DNA of 34,331 nucleotides from Eubacteriales bacterium (GTDB lineage: Bacteria > Bacillota > Clostridia > Lachnospirales > Lachnospiraceae): positions 1 to 34,331 of the forward strand of contig JAUNHB010000022.1 in the NCBI GenBank assembly GCA_030524125.1, given 5' to 3'. A model generated the notes under the pieces. It saw only the letters and a list, made by a program, of their open reading frames with translations, made no database searches and was not told where the DNA came from. The position numbers were made by a program, and so were the translations under genes. Every line of letters starts with the position of its first letter. Position 1 is the stretch's first letter. Shown piece after piece: positions 14,967 through 23,025 of this stretch.

Positions 14967-15405
14967 ATTCTGCCTCCTTCAATCCTCGCTCCAGCTTTGC
15001 CGCGCAGCGGAACCACCATTCCTTTTCCTCCTCGGTCAGGCAGCCGTTCAGCCTCTGCTCCATATCGTCCATGCGTCCGATCACTTTCCGCTGCACCTCG
15101 ATGCCCGTCTGCGTCAGCACCAGCTCCTTCTGTCTCGCGTCCGCTCTGGCGCTTCTTCGCTCCAGCAGACCTTTTTTCTCCAGCAGCTGTACGACGCTGG
15201 TGACCGAAGAACGCCGGATCTTCATCTCCGCTTCCAGCTCCCGCTGAAAGACCGGCTTCTCCTTGTCCGCCCTGCACCACAGATAGCCCAGCACCCTGCA
15301 CTGGGCCGACGACAGCTCCAGATCCGTCATCTCCTGCTCCATGGCGCGGCGCATCAGATGACTGAGATTTAAAATGATCCGAATAGGATGTCTCTCCATA
15401 TCCAA
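14959..15405 (-). CDS. MarR-family transcriptional regulator
   Basis: A 148-residue winged-helix repressor. The core reads LELSSAQCRVLGYLW, then FQRELEAEMKIRRSSVTSVV (recognition helix) and LLEKKGLLERRSARADARQKELVLT (wing). The start is probably TTG 15405, eight bases after AGGAGG; ATG 15399 is the alternative. It begins the operon with the two exporter genes, the phosphatase and the EamA gene. The two palindromes at 15449-15485 overlap its own promoter, so it most likely represses the operon and is released by a small hydrophobic ligand exported by the pump. Ligand unknown. Confidence 0.9.
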   Translation of the reverse strand: MDMERHPIRIILNLSHLMRRAMEQEMTDLELSSAQCRVLGYLWCRADKEKPVFQRELEAEMKIRRSSVTSVVQLLEKKGLLERRSARADARQKELVLTQTGIEVQRKVIGRMDDMEQRLNGCLTEEEKEWWFRCAAKLERGLKEAEYD

Positions 15406-15448
15406 AACAGACTCCTCCTTCCGCCGGGGCCGGACGCCCCTTTAAATC

Positions 15449-15485
15449 GTTAGAACTCTAACCGATTATAGGTTAGAGTTCTAAC
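15449..15485. promoter_or_regulatory. Tandem MarR operator
   Basis: Two 14-bp palindromic sites, GTTAGAACTCTAAC (15449-15462) and GTTAGAGTTCTAAC (15472-15485). They are also inverted copies of each other, giving a perfect 15-bp inverted repeat around GATTATA. Their centres are 23 bp apart, about two helical turns. One site fills the promoter spacer and the other covers the start region. Confidence 0.85.
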
Positions 15486-15493
15486 AAAGTCAA
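15465..15493 (-). promoter_or_regulatory. Promoter of the MarR-ABC operon
   Basis: On the minus strand TTGACT (15493-15488), a 17-bp spacer and a perfect TATAAT (15470-15465). The -10 box is exactly the spacer between the two operator palindromes. Confidence 0.88.
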
Positions 15494-15542
15494 GGGTTGG
15501 ATTGTGAACATTCTGTGAAACCAAACCGCGGGCGGCGCGTCG

Positions 15543-16523
15543 TCAGCGCTCTCCTTTTTCCCTTCGGTTCCTCATATATTCCCGGATCTCCGCGGTTTTT
15601 CCGATCCCCCGGGTCATAAACGCGGCGCCGGGATTGTGCGTCAGGAAACGCTCGGCGCGCTCCGCCGCCATGGCCTTGAGCTGCTCCTGCCGCTCCTCCA
15701 GCTGGAGCGTCTCCCGCTCCAGCCTCTCCATGAACTGCTCCTTTGTCTGGCTCAGCCAGTCCGAGGCGTATTCTCTCGTCTGGTTCAGACGGTCCGAGGC
15801 GTATTCCTTCGTCTGGCTCAGACGGTCCGCCGCCTGCACGAACGCGTCGACGGACATGGCGTACTGGGCCAGCGCCTCCTTCTTGTCGGCGATGCTCTCG
15901 TTGACCGCATGCTTTGCAAACACCGCGGCCGCGTCCAGAAGCCGTTTCTTCTGGAGCGCCTTCTGCTCCAGATCCGCCATCACCTGGTCGGCCTGCTCCA
16001 GCAGCCTGCGCAGATCCATGGCCTGCCGGAAGGCTCCCGCGAAGTCGTAGACCATGAGCACCGTCACGGCGAACGTCCCCACCGAGACCGCCTCGCCGTT
16101 GAGCCAGAAAAGAAACCGCTCCGACGCGGGCTGCAGCACATAGACCATCAGCATGCTTAAAAATCCCCATGCCACCGAGGAGCTGAGGCAGATGTGCCCT
16201 TTATACTGAAAATGCTGGTTGCTGTAATCCCAGTAGCGCACCTTGAACAGGCGCACCATGGCTTCTCCGGTCACATACTCCAGCGCCGTCGCTCCCAGGG
16301 ATCCGGCCAGCCAGACGGCCCACGGCGTTTCCTGAAAGGGGATCGTCAGCAGCAGCACCAGGATCGCTCCGCTCCCGTATAAAGGAAGCCACGGCCCCTT
16401 GAGGAAGCCGCGGTTCACAAATCTGCGCTGCTTCAGCGACACATACGCCGACTCGAAGCACCAGCCCATCATGCAATAAAAGTAGAAAAAGGACAGCCAC
16501 TGATAAAAATGATAGTGAAACAT
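15543..16523 (-). CDS. CmpB-like membrane protein ('ABC-transporter type IV') with coiled-coil tail
   Basis: A 326-residue protein. Residues 1-150 hold about four or five membrane spans with family motifs: YFYCMMGWCFESAY, then RGFLKGPWLPLYGSGA and RYWDYSNQHFQYKGHICL. These fit the Firmicute family PF06541, named a putative ABC-transporter type IV domain but without proven function. Residues 155-310 are charged and helical, probably a coiled coil. Three 11-residue repeats lie within it (DRLSQTKEYAS, DRLNQTREYAS, DWLSQTKEQFM). AGGAGG is seven bases before ATG 16523. It follows purB by 30 bp and is probably the last gene of the purF-purB transcript, though no functional link to purines is evident. 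Confidence 0.75.
   Translation of the reverse strand: MFHYHFYQWLSFFYFYCMMGWCFESAYVSLKQRRFVNRGFLKGPWLPLYGSGAILVLLLTIPFQETPWAVWLAGSLGATALEYVTGEAMVRLFKVRYWDYSNQHFQYKGHICLSSSVAWGFLSMLMVYVLQPASERFLFWLNGEAVSVGTFAVTVLMVYDFAGAFRQAMDLRRLLEQADQVMADLEQKALQKKRLLDAAAVFAKHAVNESIADKKEALAQYAMSVDAFVQAADRLSQTKEYASDRLNQTREYASDWLSQTKEQFMERLERETLQLEERQEQLKAMAAERAERFLTHNPGAAFMTRGIGKTAEIREYMRNRREKGER
15745..15832 (-). repeat. 33-bp tandem repeats within the CmpB-like gene
   Basis: The motif starting gtctggctcag occurs at 15745, 15778 and 15811, an exact 33-bp period encoding 11-residue units. The array is in frame and could change copy number without disrupting the gene; an 11-residue (hendecad) period fits a coiled coil. 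Confidence 0.8.
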
Positions 16524-16553
16524 AAATGTCCTCCTAAATGCGAACGGATCCGC

Positions 16554-17987
16554 CTACACGGTGATCTCCGCCTTCACGCCCAGAAGCTCCCGGTTGTCGT
16601 CAAGGATCGGCTGTACCACATCCTTCAAAAACGCGGTCACCTGGATCTCGGAACGGCCCACATAGCGGGACGGCTCCATGCACGCCTCCAGCTGCTCCAG
16701 CGTCATGTTGAAGGCCGGATCCGCCGCGATCAGCTCCAGAAGGTTGTTCTCTTTTCCTTCCACCTTCACATTGCGGCCCGCCTCCATGGACAGGGTGCGG
16801 ATCTTCTCGTGAAGCTCCTGACGGTCGCCACCCGCCTTCACCGCATCCATCATAATATTTTCGGTGGCCATGAACGGAAGCTCGCTGCGAAGTCTCTTCT
16901 CGATGACCTTCGGGTAGACGACCAGACCGTCCACAACGTTCAGGCACAGATCCAGAATGCCGTCCACCGCCAGAAAGCCCTCCGGCACGGACAGGCGCTT
17001 GTTCGCCGAATCGTCCAGCGTCCGCTCAAACCACTGGGTCGCGGACGTGACGGCCGGATTCAGCGCGTCGATCATCACATATCTGGACAGGGAAGCGATC
17101 CTCTCGCTTCTCATGGGATTTCTCTTGTACGCCATGGCCGAGGAGCCGATCTGGGATTTCTCAAAGGGCTCCTCCACCTCCTTCAGATGCTGCAGGAGAC
17201 GGATGTCGTTGGACATTTTGTGGGCGCTGGCCGCGATGCCCGCCAGCACGTTCAGCACGCGGGTGTCCACCTTGCGGGAATACGTCTGTCCCGACACCGG
17301 CACGCATTTCTCAAAGCCCATCTTTCGGGCGATCATCGGATCGATCCGGTCGATGCGCTCCTGATCCCCGTCAAACAGCTCGAGGAAGCTGGCCTGCGTG
17401 CCCGTCGTTCCCTTGGAGCCGAGAAGCTTCATCGTGCCGAGCACATACTCCACGTCCTCCAGATCCATGCAGAACTCGTTGAGCCAGAGGGACGCCCTCT
17501 TTCCCACCGTCGTAGGCTGCGCGGGCTGGAAATGGGTGAACGCCAGCGTCGGCAGCGCCTTGTACTGATCCGCGAATTTTGCCAGCTCGGCGATGACGTT
17601 GATCAGCTTTCTGCGGACGAGGCGCAGTCCCTCCCGCATGACGATCATATCCGTGTTGTCCCCCACGTAGCAGGAGGTGGCTCCCAGATGGATGATCCCC
17701 TTCGCCTTCGGACACTGGACGCCGTAGGCATATACATGGGACATGACGTCGTGGCGCACCTCTTTTTCCCGCGCCTTCGCCACATCATAGTTGATGTCGT
17801 CCGCGTGAGCCTTCAGCTCGTCGATCTGCTCCTGCGTGATGGGAAGCCCCAGCTCCTTCTCCGTCTCCGCCAGAGCGATCCAAAGCTTTCTCCACGTCCT
17901 GAATTTCATGTCCGGGGAGAAAATATACTGCATCTCCCTGCTGGCATAACGCTCTGATAACGGGCTGTTGTATCTGTCTGTGCTCAT
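16554..17987 (-). CDS. purB: Adenylosuccinate lyase
   Basis: Cleaves SAICAR to AICAR and adenylosuccinate to AMP in purine synthesis. The protein is 477 residues, of the longer PurB form. Visible family features are YNSPLSERYAS at the N terminus, GIIHLGATSCYVGDNTD (substrate and catalytic-His region), FTHFQPAQPTTVGKR (second His), and the fumarase/aspartase signature SSAMAYKRNPMRSERI at about residues 290-305. The start ATG 17987 follows AAGGA by eight to nine bases. It lies 54 bp after purF, so the two are co-transcribed. Confidence 0.96.
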   Translation of the reverse strand: MSTDRYNSPLSERYASREMQYIFSPDMKFRTWRKLWIALAETEKELGLPITQEQIDELKAHADDINYDVAKAREKEVRHDVMSHVYAYGVQCPKAKGIIHLGATSCYVGDNTDMIVMREGLRLVRRKLINVIAELAKFADQYKALPTLAFTHFQPAQPTTVGKRASLWLNEFCMDLEDVEYVLGTMKLLGSKGTTGTQASFLELFDGDQERIDRIDPMIARKMGFEKCVPVSGQTYSRKVDTRVLNVLAGIAASAHKMSNDIRLLQHLKEVEEPFEKSQIGSSAMAYKRNPMRSERIASLSRYVMIDALNPAVTSATQWFERTLDDSANKRLSVPEGFLAVDGILDLCLNVVDGLVVYPKVIEKRLRSELPFMATENIMMDAVKAGGDRQELHEKIRTLSMEAGRNVKVEGKENNLLELIAADPAFNMTLEQLEACMEPSRYVGRSEIQVTAFLKDVVQPILDDNRELLGVKAEITV

Positions 17988-18041
17988 AGTGTATTCCTTT
18001 CTGTGATGGTTGGTTTACAGGGTACCTGTGAACAGTACCGC

Positions 18042-19490
18042 TTAACGCTCATAGTCTCCCCGGATGTCCTCCGTGGGCGGGGAGAGGGGATATTTGCCGG
18101 TGAAGCAGCCGTCGCAGCAGGGCAGACCCTCCACCATGTCCTTCAGCCTCCCCAGCTCCAGATAGGCGAGCGAATCGGCTCCGATGATCTTCCGGATCTC
18201 CTCCACGCTCCGGTTGTAGGCGATGAGCTGTTCCCTGGCCGGCACGTCCGTACCGAAATAACACGGATACAGGAAAGGCGGCGAGCTGACGCGCATATGC
18301 ACCTGCGTGGCTCCGGCCTCCCGCAGCATCCGCACGATCCGGTCGCTGGTCGTTCCCCGGACGATGGAGTCGTCGATCATGATAACCCGCTTGCCAGCCA
18401 CGGCCTCCCGAAGCACCGACAGCTTCACCTGTACGCTGGACTCCCGGCTGCTCTGCTTGGGCTTGATGAACGTCCTTCCGATGTAGCTGTTCTTCACAAA
18501 AGCCGTCCCGTACGGGATCCCCGACTGGAGCGAATATCCGAGGGCGGCCGCGTTTCCGGACTCCGGGACGCCCACCACCAGATCGGCCTCCACCGGGCTG
18601 TCCATGGCCAGATATTTCCCGGCGCGGATCCGGGATCCGTAGACGCTGACGCCGTCGATATGGCTGTCCGGCCTTGCGAAGTAAATATATTCAAAGACGC
18701 AGCGCGCGGCCTTCTCCTTCGGGAGACACCGGCTCCTGTCCGACACGATGCCGTGCTTCGGCGAGATGCTCACGATCTCGCCCGGCTCCACGTCCCGGAC
18801 AAACTCGGCCCCGATGGTGTGCAGCGCGCTCGTCTCGGAGGCCAGGATATACGTATGGTCTCTCTTTCCGATGCACAGAGGCCGGAACCCGAAAGGATCT
18901 CTCGCCCCGATCAGCTTTCTCGGAGACATGACCACGAGCGAGTACGCGCCCTCGATCTTGTCCATGGCGCGGGCCACCGCCTCCTCGGCCGAAGCGGCTT
19001 TCACGCGCTCCCGCGCGATATGGTAGGCGATCACCTCCGAATCGATGGTCGTCTGGAAGATAGCGCCGCTGTACTCCAGCTCCCGGCGGAGCGTGGGCGC
19101 GTTGATCAGATTTCCGTTGTGGGCCACCGCCAGCGTTCCTTTAATGTAGTTGAGCACCAGCGGCTGGGCGTTTTCCCGCGTGCTGCTGCCCGCCGTGGAA
19201 TAGCGGGTGTGTCCCACCGCGATGTCCCCGTGCATGTTCTCCAGGATCTCCGGAGTGAACACCTCGTTGACCAGTCCCATTCCCTTGTGCGTGACCACCT
19301 TGCGGGGGCCGTCCGTGTCTCCCACCGCGATCCCGCAGCTCTCCTGTCCCCGGTGCTGCAGCGCCAGAAGTCCGTAATACACGGAGGAGGCCACGTCGCC
19401 CCCGTCAAAATCATAGATGCCGAACACGCCGCATTCTTCATGCAGGCCGTCCGGCTCTCTGGTTTGTTCTGTCACATTCCTGTATTCCAT
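18042..19490 (-). CDS. purF: Amidophosphoribosyltransferase
   Basis: First committed step of purine synthesis: glutamine plus PRPP gives phosphoribosylamine. The protein is 482 residues. A 19-residue propeptide ends HEE, and the nucleophile Cys20 starts CGVFGIYD, as in Bacillus-type PurF that is processed to expose Cys. The glutaminase domain shows GHTRYST and AHNGNL; the PRPP loop is VIMIDDSIVRGTT. Cysteines in AARCVF, YPCYFG and CCDGC match the ligand positions of the [4Fe-4S] cluster in the oxygen-sensitive Bacillus type, fitting an anaerobe. The promoter is at 19535-19563; no purine riboswitch fold was seen in the short leader. purB follows. Confidence 0.96.
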   Translation of the reverse strand: MEYRNVTEQTREPDGLHEECGVFGIYDFDGGDVASSVYYGLLALQHRGQESCGIAVGDTDGPRKVVTHKGMGLVNEVFTPEILENMHGDIAVGHTRYSTAGSSTRENAQPLVLNYIKGTLAVAHNGNLINAPTLRRELEYSGAIFQTTIDSEVIAYHIARERVKAASAEEAVARAMDKIEGAYSLVVMSPRKLIGARDPFGFRPLCIGKRDHTYILASETSALHTIGAEFVRDVEPGEIVSISPKHGIVSDRSRCLPKEKAARCVFEYIYFARPDSHIDGVSVYGSRIRAGKYLAMDSPVEADLVVGVPESGNAAALGYSLQSGIPYGTAFVKNSYIGRTFIKPKQSSRESSVQVKLSVLREAVAGKRVIMIDDSIVRGTTSDRIVRMLREAGATQVHMRVSSPPFLYPCYFGTDVPAREQLIAYNRSVEEIRKIIGADSLAYLELGRLKDMVEGLPCCDGCFTGKYPLSPPTEDIRGDYER

Positions 19491-19534
19491 CCGCTGTCGT
19501 CCTTCCCGATTGGTATGTGTAGGTATACGCGAAT

Positions 19535-19563
19535 AGTATAACCTGCTGTTTTTGGATTTTCAA
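19535..19563 (-). promoter_or_regulatory. Promoter of purF-purB
   Basis: On the minus strand TTGAAA (19563-19558), a 17-bp spacer and TATACT (19540-19535). It begins only nine bases after the stop of the importer ATPase gene, with no clear terminator between, so read-through from that operon is possible. Confidence 0.75.
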
Positions 19564-19571
19564 CAGTTAGA

Positions 19572-20357
19572 TCAGTTTTTTTTGAAGCGGGACAAAAACT
19601 GTCTCGTCCGCTCCTCCTGCGTGTTGCCGAACACCTCTTCGGGCGTTCCCTGCTCCACGATGTATCCGTCGTCCATAAAGATCACATGATCCGCCACGTC
19701 TCTGGCGAAAGCCATCTCGTGGGTGACGATGACCATGGTCATCTTCTGATCCGCCAGTCCCTTGATGACCTTCAGCACTTCCCCGGTGAGCTCCGGGTCC
19801 AGCGCCGACGTGGGCTCGTCAAAGCAGAGGATGTCCGGCCGGAGCGCCAGCGCCCTCGCGATGGCGACTCTCTGACACTGGCCTCCCGAGAGCTGGTGCG
19901 GATAATTTCCCATCCGGTCCGCAAGCCCCATCTCCGTCAGAAGCTCCTCGGCCAGAAGCTCGATCTCGCCGTGGATCTCTTTTTTCCTCGCCTTGTAGTC
20001 CGGCTGCTCCTTCGCCAGAAGCTCCTTCGCCAGCATGACGTTCTGGAGCGCCGTGTACTGTGGAAACAGGTTGAAGGACTGGAATACCAGCCCGAAATGG
20101 AGCCGTTTTTTCCGGATCTCCGCCTCCTGGGAGGACAGCGTCTGCCCCGCGTCAAACAGGGTCTCCCCGTTCACGCGGATCACACCCCCGTCGGGCCGCT
20201 CCAGAAAATTCAGGCACCGCAGGAGCGTCGTCTTGCCGCTTCCCGACGAGCCGATGATCGAGAGTACCTGACTCTTTTCGAGGGAAAAGCTGATGTCCTT
20301 CAGCACCTCCGTGCCCTCAAAGGATTTGCAAATATGTTCCACTTCCAGAATTGGCAT
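19572..20357 (-). CDS. Polar amino-acid ABC importer, ATP-binding subunit
   Basis: A 261-residue ATPase of the GlnQ/HisP class. Walker A is GSSGSGKTT, the Q-loop region is [16 protein letters not shown], the signature is LSGGQCQR, Walker B is [12 protein letters not shown] and the switch is VTHEMAFA. A helical insert of about 20 residues ([20 protein letters not shown]) is longer than in typical GlnQ. The start is ATG 20357, eight to nine bases after AGGAGG; the in-frame extension to 20399 lies in the intergenic leader. It follows the permease gene by 13 bp. Substrate is inferred from the binding protein and is probably a polar amino acid or cystine. Confidence 0.92.
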   Translation of the reverse strand: MPILEVEHICKSFEGTEVLKDISFSLEKSQVLSIIGSSGSGKTTLLRCLNFLERPDGGVIRVNGETLFDAGQTLSSQEAEIRKKRLHFGLVFQSFNLFPQYTALQNVMLAKELLAKEQPDYKARKKEIHGEIELLAEELLTEMGLADRMGNYPHQLSGGQCQRVAIARALALRPDILCFDEPTSALDPELTGEVLKVIKGLADQKMTMVIVTHEMAFARDVADHVIFMDDGYIVEQGTPEEVFGNTQEERTRQFLSRFKKN

Positions 20358-20370
20358 CTTCTTTCCCTCC

Positions 20371-21057
20371 TTACCTGAAATAATTGAGCTTCTTCTCAAG
20401 CTGTCCCAGAAGCACCGTCAGCACGCCGTTGAAGATCAGATAGTACACCGCCGTGAAGAACAGCGGCCAGATGGCTCCCGAGATTCCCTGCGATCCTTTC
20501 ATGAACGCCTGTCCCGCCCAGATGATCTCCTGCAGGGCGATGATGCGCGCCAGAGACGTGTCCTTGACCAGCGTGATGATCTCGTTGGACATGGGCGGCA
20601 CGATCCGCTTGATCATCTGCAGCAGCGTGACCTTGAAAAAGATCTGCGAGCGGGTCATGCCGAGCACAAGCCCCGCCTCCTCCTGCCCCGCGGGCACGCT
20701 CTGGATGCCTCCGCGGTAGATCTCGGAGAAATAGCAGGAGTAGTTGAAGATAAACGACACGCTGGCCGCCATAAAGCGTCCGGTCTCGCCGCCTCCCCAG
20801 ATGGCGTTTCCGAGCACGAGTCCCGGAAAATAATAGATGATCAGAAGCTGGATCATCAGCGGCGTTCCGCGCACGATCCAGACGATGATCTTCGTAAAGT
20901 AGCTGAGCGGCCGAAATCCCGACATGGATCCGAAGGCGATGATAAGTCCCAGCGGGAACGCGCCGATCAGCGTCACAAAAAATAGCTTTAATGTCTGCAA
21001 AAAGCCGATATTCAGCGAATGAATGACGATCGGCATCTGTTCTAATATCAGTTCCAT
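20371..21057 (-). CDS. Polar amino-acid ABC importer, permease subunit
   Basis: A 228-residue permease of the HisMQ/GlnP class with about five membrane spans ([36 protein letters not shown]). The cytoplasmic EAA-type loop is [20 protein letters not shown], followed by [16 protein letters not shown], both typical. AGGAGAGGG precedes ATG 21057. Only one permease gene is present, so it would work as a homodimer. The 275-bp gap from the binding-protein gene contains a terminator and a family A element. Confidence 0.92.
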   Translation of the reverse strand: MELILEQMPIVIHSLNIGFLQTLKLFFVTLIGAFPLGLIIAFGSMSGFRPLSYFTKIIVWIVRGTPLMIQLLIIYYFPGLVLGNAIWGGGETGRFMAASVSFIFNYSCYFSEIYRGGIQSVPAGQEEAGLVLGMTRSQIFFKVTLLQMIKRIVPPMSNEIITLVKDTSLARIIALQEIIWAGQAFMKGSQGISGAIWPLFFTAVYYLIFNGVLTVLLGQLEKKLNYFR

Positions 21058-21101
21058 GTCCCTCTCCTGCTTTCTCTGTTTCCGGCGTCACCACGCAAAA
21101 C

Positions 21102-21266
21102 GTAACAGTTCAGACCGCGCCATTCGCAAAGCCGCGCTTACGCGCTCCCCGCCGCTGACGCGGCTATCTTTGCTCATGATCCGGCGCTCTCTCAGCCGGG
21201 AGCAACAGGCCAAAATTCGTGCAAACACGATTTTGGCCTGTTACTCCCGGCTGGCTGAACTGTTAC
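21102..21266 (+). repeat. Inverted-repeat element family A, copy 2 (longest)
   Basis: A 165-bp element with perfect 12-bp terminal inverted repeats, GTAACAGTTCAG (21102-21113) and CTGAACTGTTAC (21255-21266). The right half folds into a stem of roughly 30 bp: CAGCCGGGAG with CTCCCGGCTG, then ACAGGCCAAAAT with TTTTGGCCTGT, tipped by CGTGCAAACACG. It is flanked by CGCAAAAC (21094-21101) and CACAAAAC (21267-21274), an 8-bp direct repeat with one mismatch. There is no coding capacity. It sits inside the importer operon between binding-protein and permease genes, where its stem could slow 3' decay of the upstream message. Confidence 0.85.
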
Positions 21267-21273
21267 CACAAAA

Positions 21274-21316
21274 CAGCAGCGCAGTCTCCGTCATCTGACG
21301 CCCGGCTGCGCTGCTG
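21274..21316 (-). terminator. Intra-operon terminator after the binding-protein gene
   Basis: CAGCAGCGCAG (21274-21284) pairs perfectly with CTGCGCTGCTG (21306-21316); the loop holds a smaller CGTCA-GA-TGACG stem. On the minus strand TTTTGTGG follows. It lies 16 bp after the binding-protein stop. Partial termination here would give more binding protein than permease. Confidence 0.75.
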
Positions 21317-21332
21317 CGGAAAATCAATCCTC

Positions 21333-22214
21333 TTACTGCTCTACAAGAGCTGCCTGTACGCCATAGGTATCGGCGATCTCCTGCATCGTTCCGTCCGCAT
21401 AGCTGGCTGCGAAGAACTCGTTCAGCGCGGCGGCCAGATCGGAGCCTTTGCGGAAGCCCACGCCGTACTCCTCGCTGTTGAGGCCGATCGTGTAGGTCAG
21501 ATCCTCATATCCGGTTCCCTCTCCTATCATGGCGGCCGCCATCAGAGAGTCGATGACCGCAGCGTCGGACGTTCCCGCCGCCACCTCCATCAGAGCGTCG
21601 GCCTGTGACTTCACCGCCGTGTACGAAAGTCCCAGAGCGCTGACCTCAGCCTCTCCGGCGCTTCCCGCCTCCACCGCGAAGGTCAGGTCGGACAGGCTGT
21701 CCGTATCCTGATACTGATCCGCCTGATCAGCCGCTACCACGACCACCTGCGCATTGTTCAGATACGCGTCGGTGCACTCCATCGCGCTGGTCACCTCGTC
21801 GGTCAGAGTCATGCCGTTCCACACGCAGTCGATGGTCCTGCCGTCCAGCTCCATGATCTTATTGTCCCATTCGATCTCCACGAACTCGGCCTCCACGCCA
21901 AGGCTCTCCGCGAAAGCCTTCGCCATGTCGGCGTCAAATCCGATCCACTCTCCGTCTGCATTCTTGTAATCCATGGGCTCGAACTCAGTGATTCCTACCA
22001 CAAGCGTTCCCTTTCCCTGTACATACGCCATATCGCTCTCGGCGTCGTCCGAAGTCTCCGCCTCCGCAGCGTCGCCGGTCTCGTCCGCCGTCGTCTCATC
22101 CGCGGCAGTCTCCGTATCCTCCGCCGTCTGCGCGCTGTCGGAAGAGCTTCCGCAGCCCGTCACCATCGCCGCCGTCATAACGCCGATCAGCATCAGTGCC
22201 ATTAACTTTTTCAT
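21333..22214 (-). CDS. Amino-acid ABC importer substrate-binding lipoprotein
   Basis: A 293-residue lipoprotein. The signal peptide ends with lipobox MVTGC (Cys21). A Thr/Glu/Asp/Ala-rich linker of about 40 residues follows, then an SBP_bac_3 fold (about 68-290) with GTLVVGITEFEPMDY, GEWIGFDADMAKAFAESLG and WNGMTLTDEV. Polar amino-acid and cystine binders share this pattern; the exact ligand cannot be read. It is the first gene of the importer operon, transcribed from a near-consensus promoter at 22282-22310, with AGGAGG upstream of the ATG. Confidence 0.9.
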   Translation of the reverse strand: MKKLMALMLIGVMTAAMVTGCGSSSDSAQTAEDTETAADETTADETGDAAEAETSDDAESDMAYVQGKGTLVVGITEFEPMDYKNADGEWIGFDADMAKAFAESLGVEAEFVEIEWDNKIMELDGRTIDCVWNGMTLTDEVTSAMECTDAYLNNAQVVVVAADQADQYQDTDSLSDLTFAVEAGSAGEAEVSALGLSYTAVKSQADALMEVAAGTSDAAVIDSLMAAAMIGEGTGYEDLTYTIGLNSEEYGVGFRKGSDLAAALNEFFAASYADGTMQEIADTYGVQAALVEQ

Positions 22215-22281
22215 AATCCATCCTCCTGTTGTTTCTTCTTGTTATCACTCTACCATGATAAAGCAATCGAATAACAATAGG

Positions 22282-22310
22282 ATTGTATCAAGGAACACGG
22301 AGGATGTCAA
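22282..22310 (-). promoter_or_regulatory. Promoter of the amino-acid importer operon
   Basis: On the minus strand a perfect TTGACA (22310-22305), a 17-bp spacer and TACAAT (22287-22282). It lies within eight bases of the stop of the preceding operon, so the two operons are almost contiguous. The leader is about 65 nt. Confidence 0.85.
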
Positions 22311-22317
22311 GCGATTT

Positions 22318-23025
22318 TCAGCGTCTCTGCCGGGCCCGGTAGTCCTCCTCCCAGCGCAGCAGCTTTCTCTGGGGATCCGCGGCGTCCGGCTCCCGCTTTC
22401 CGCTCTCCGGCTTTTCCCCGGCGGCCAGCCGCTTCGCCAGATCCGCCTGCCGTTCCGTCTCCGGATCTCTCGCGTATTCGCAGGACGTCTCGAAGCATTC
22501 CGCCGCCTGCCAAAACAGGAACTGTCTGGCGTAGCACACGCCCAGATTGTGCCAGACCGCCGCGTAAAAGCCCATGCCCAGCCGGTTGTTCTGGTGCATA
22601 CGGAGGATGCGCCGGTATTCGTCCACCGCCGCCCACTCGTTTCCCGCGCCCAGAAGCTCGTCGGCCCGAAGCTTCAGCCTCTCCTGCTCCTGAAGCTTTT
22701 CCAGTCCTTTGAGCCGCTCCCCGAGCGCCGTGAGCTCCGCGCTCCCGAACAGATCCGACGCGCCCGCCACCGACACGACCAGATTGTGAAGGCTGCTCCC
22801 GGAGGCTCCCGCGCCGCTGCGGATCCGTCTGGCCAGCTCCGGGCAGCCCACCTCCTCGTCCAGCCACCGGCAAAGCCTCTCGTCGAACATCTGCCGGTCC
22901 GCCAGACAGATATTATGGTACAAAAACCACGACAGCTCCTCGAGGCTGTACAGATTCAGTCCCGCCTGCTCCAGAAAATACGGCGTCTTCGCCCTCCTGT
23001 ATTTACAGATCGTCACCAGCGCCAT
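22318..23025 (-). CDS. Unknown protein with TPR-like segment, partner of Hsp70-like protein
   Basis: A 235-residue soluble protein I cannot assign to a named family. The N-terminal half has a helical block with GLNLYSLEELSWFLYHNICL (about 22-41) and a DERLCRWLDEE helix. Residues about 118-190 look like two TPR helical hairpins (EWAAVDEYRRILRMH; YAAVWHNLGVCYARQFLFWQAAECFE). The C-terminal 40 residues are charged and probably disordered. It starts inside the end of the Hsp70-like gene (23-bp overlap) with GGGAGGAAG upstream, so it is translationally coupled. A TPR protein coupled to an Hsp70-like protein suggests a co-chaperone or adaptor role; this is inference. Confidence 0.7.
   Translation of the reverse strand: MALVTICKYRRAKTPYFLEQAGLNLYSLEELSWFLYHNICLADRQMFDERLCRWLDEEVGCPELARRIRSGAGASGSSLHNLVVSVAGASDLFGSAELTALGERLKGLEKLQEQERLKLRADELLGAGNEWAAVDEYRRILRMHQNNRLGMGFYAAVWHNLGVCYARQFLFWQAAECFETSCEYARDPETERQADLAKRLAAGEKPESGKREPDAADPQRKLLRWEEDYRARQRR

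Noticed and set aside
11354-15203. Long plus-strand frames (about 640-670 codons) opposite the ABC genes
   Set aside because: Shadows of the two ABC subunits; His/Arg/Gln-rich, no ribosome sites.
19491-19571. Purine riboswitch or PurR boxes before purF
   Set aside because: The leader is only about 40 nt after the predicted start; no conserved aptamer core or inverted PurBox pair was seen.
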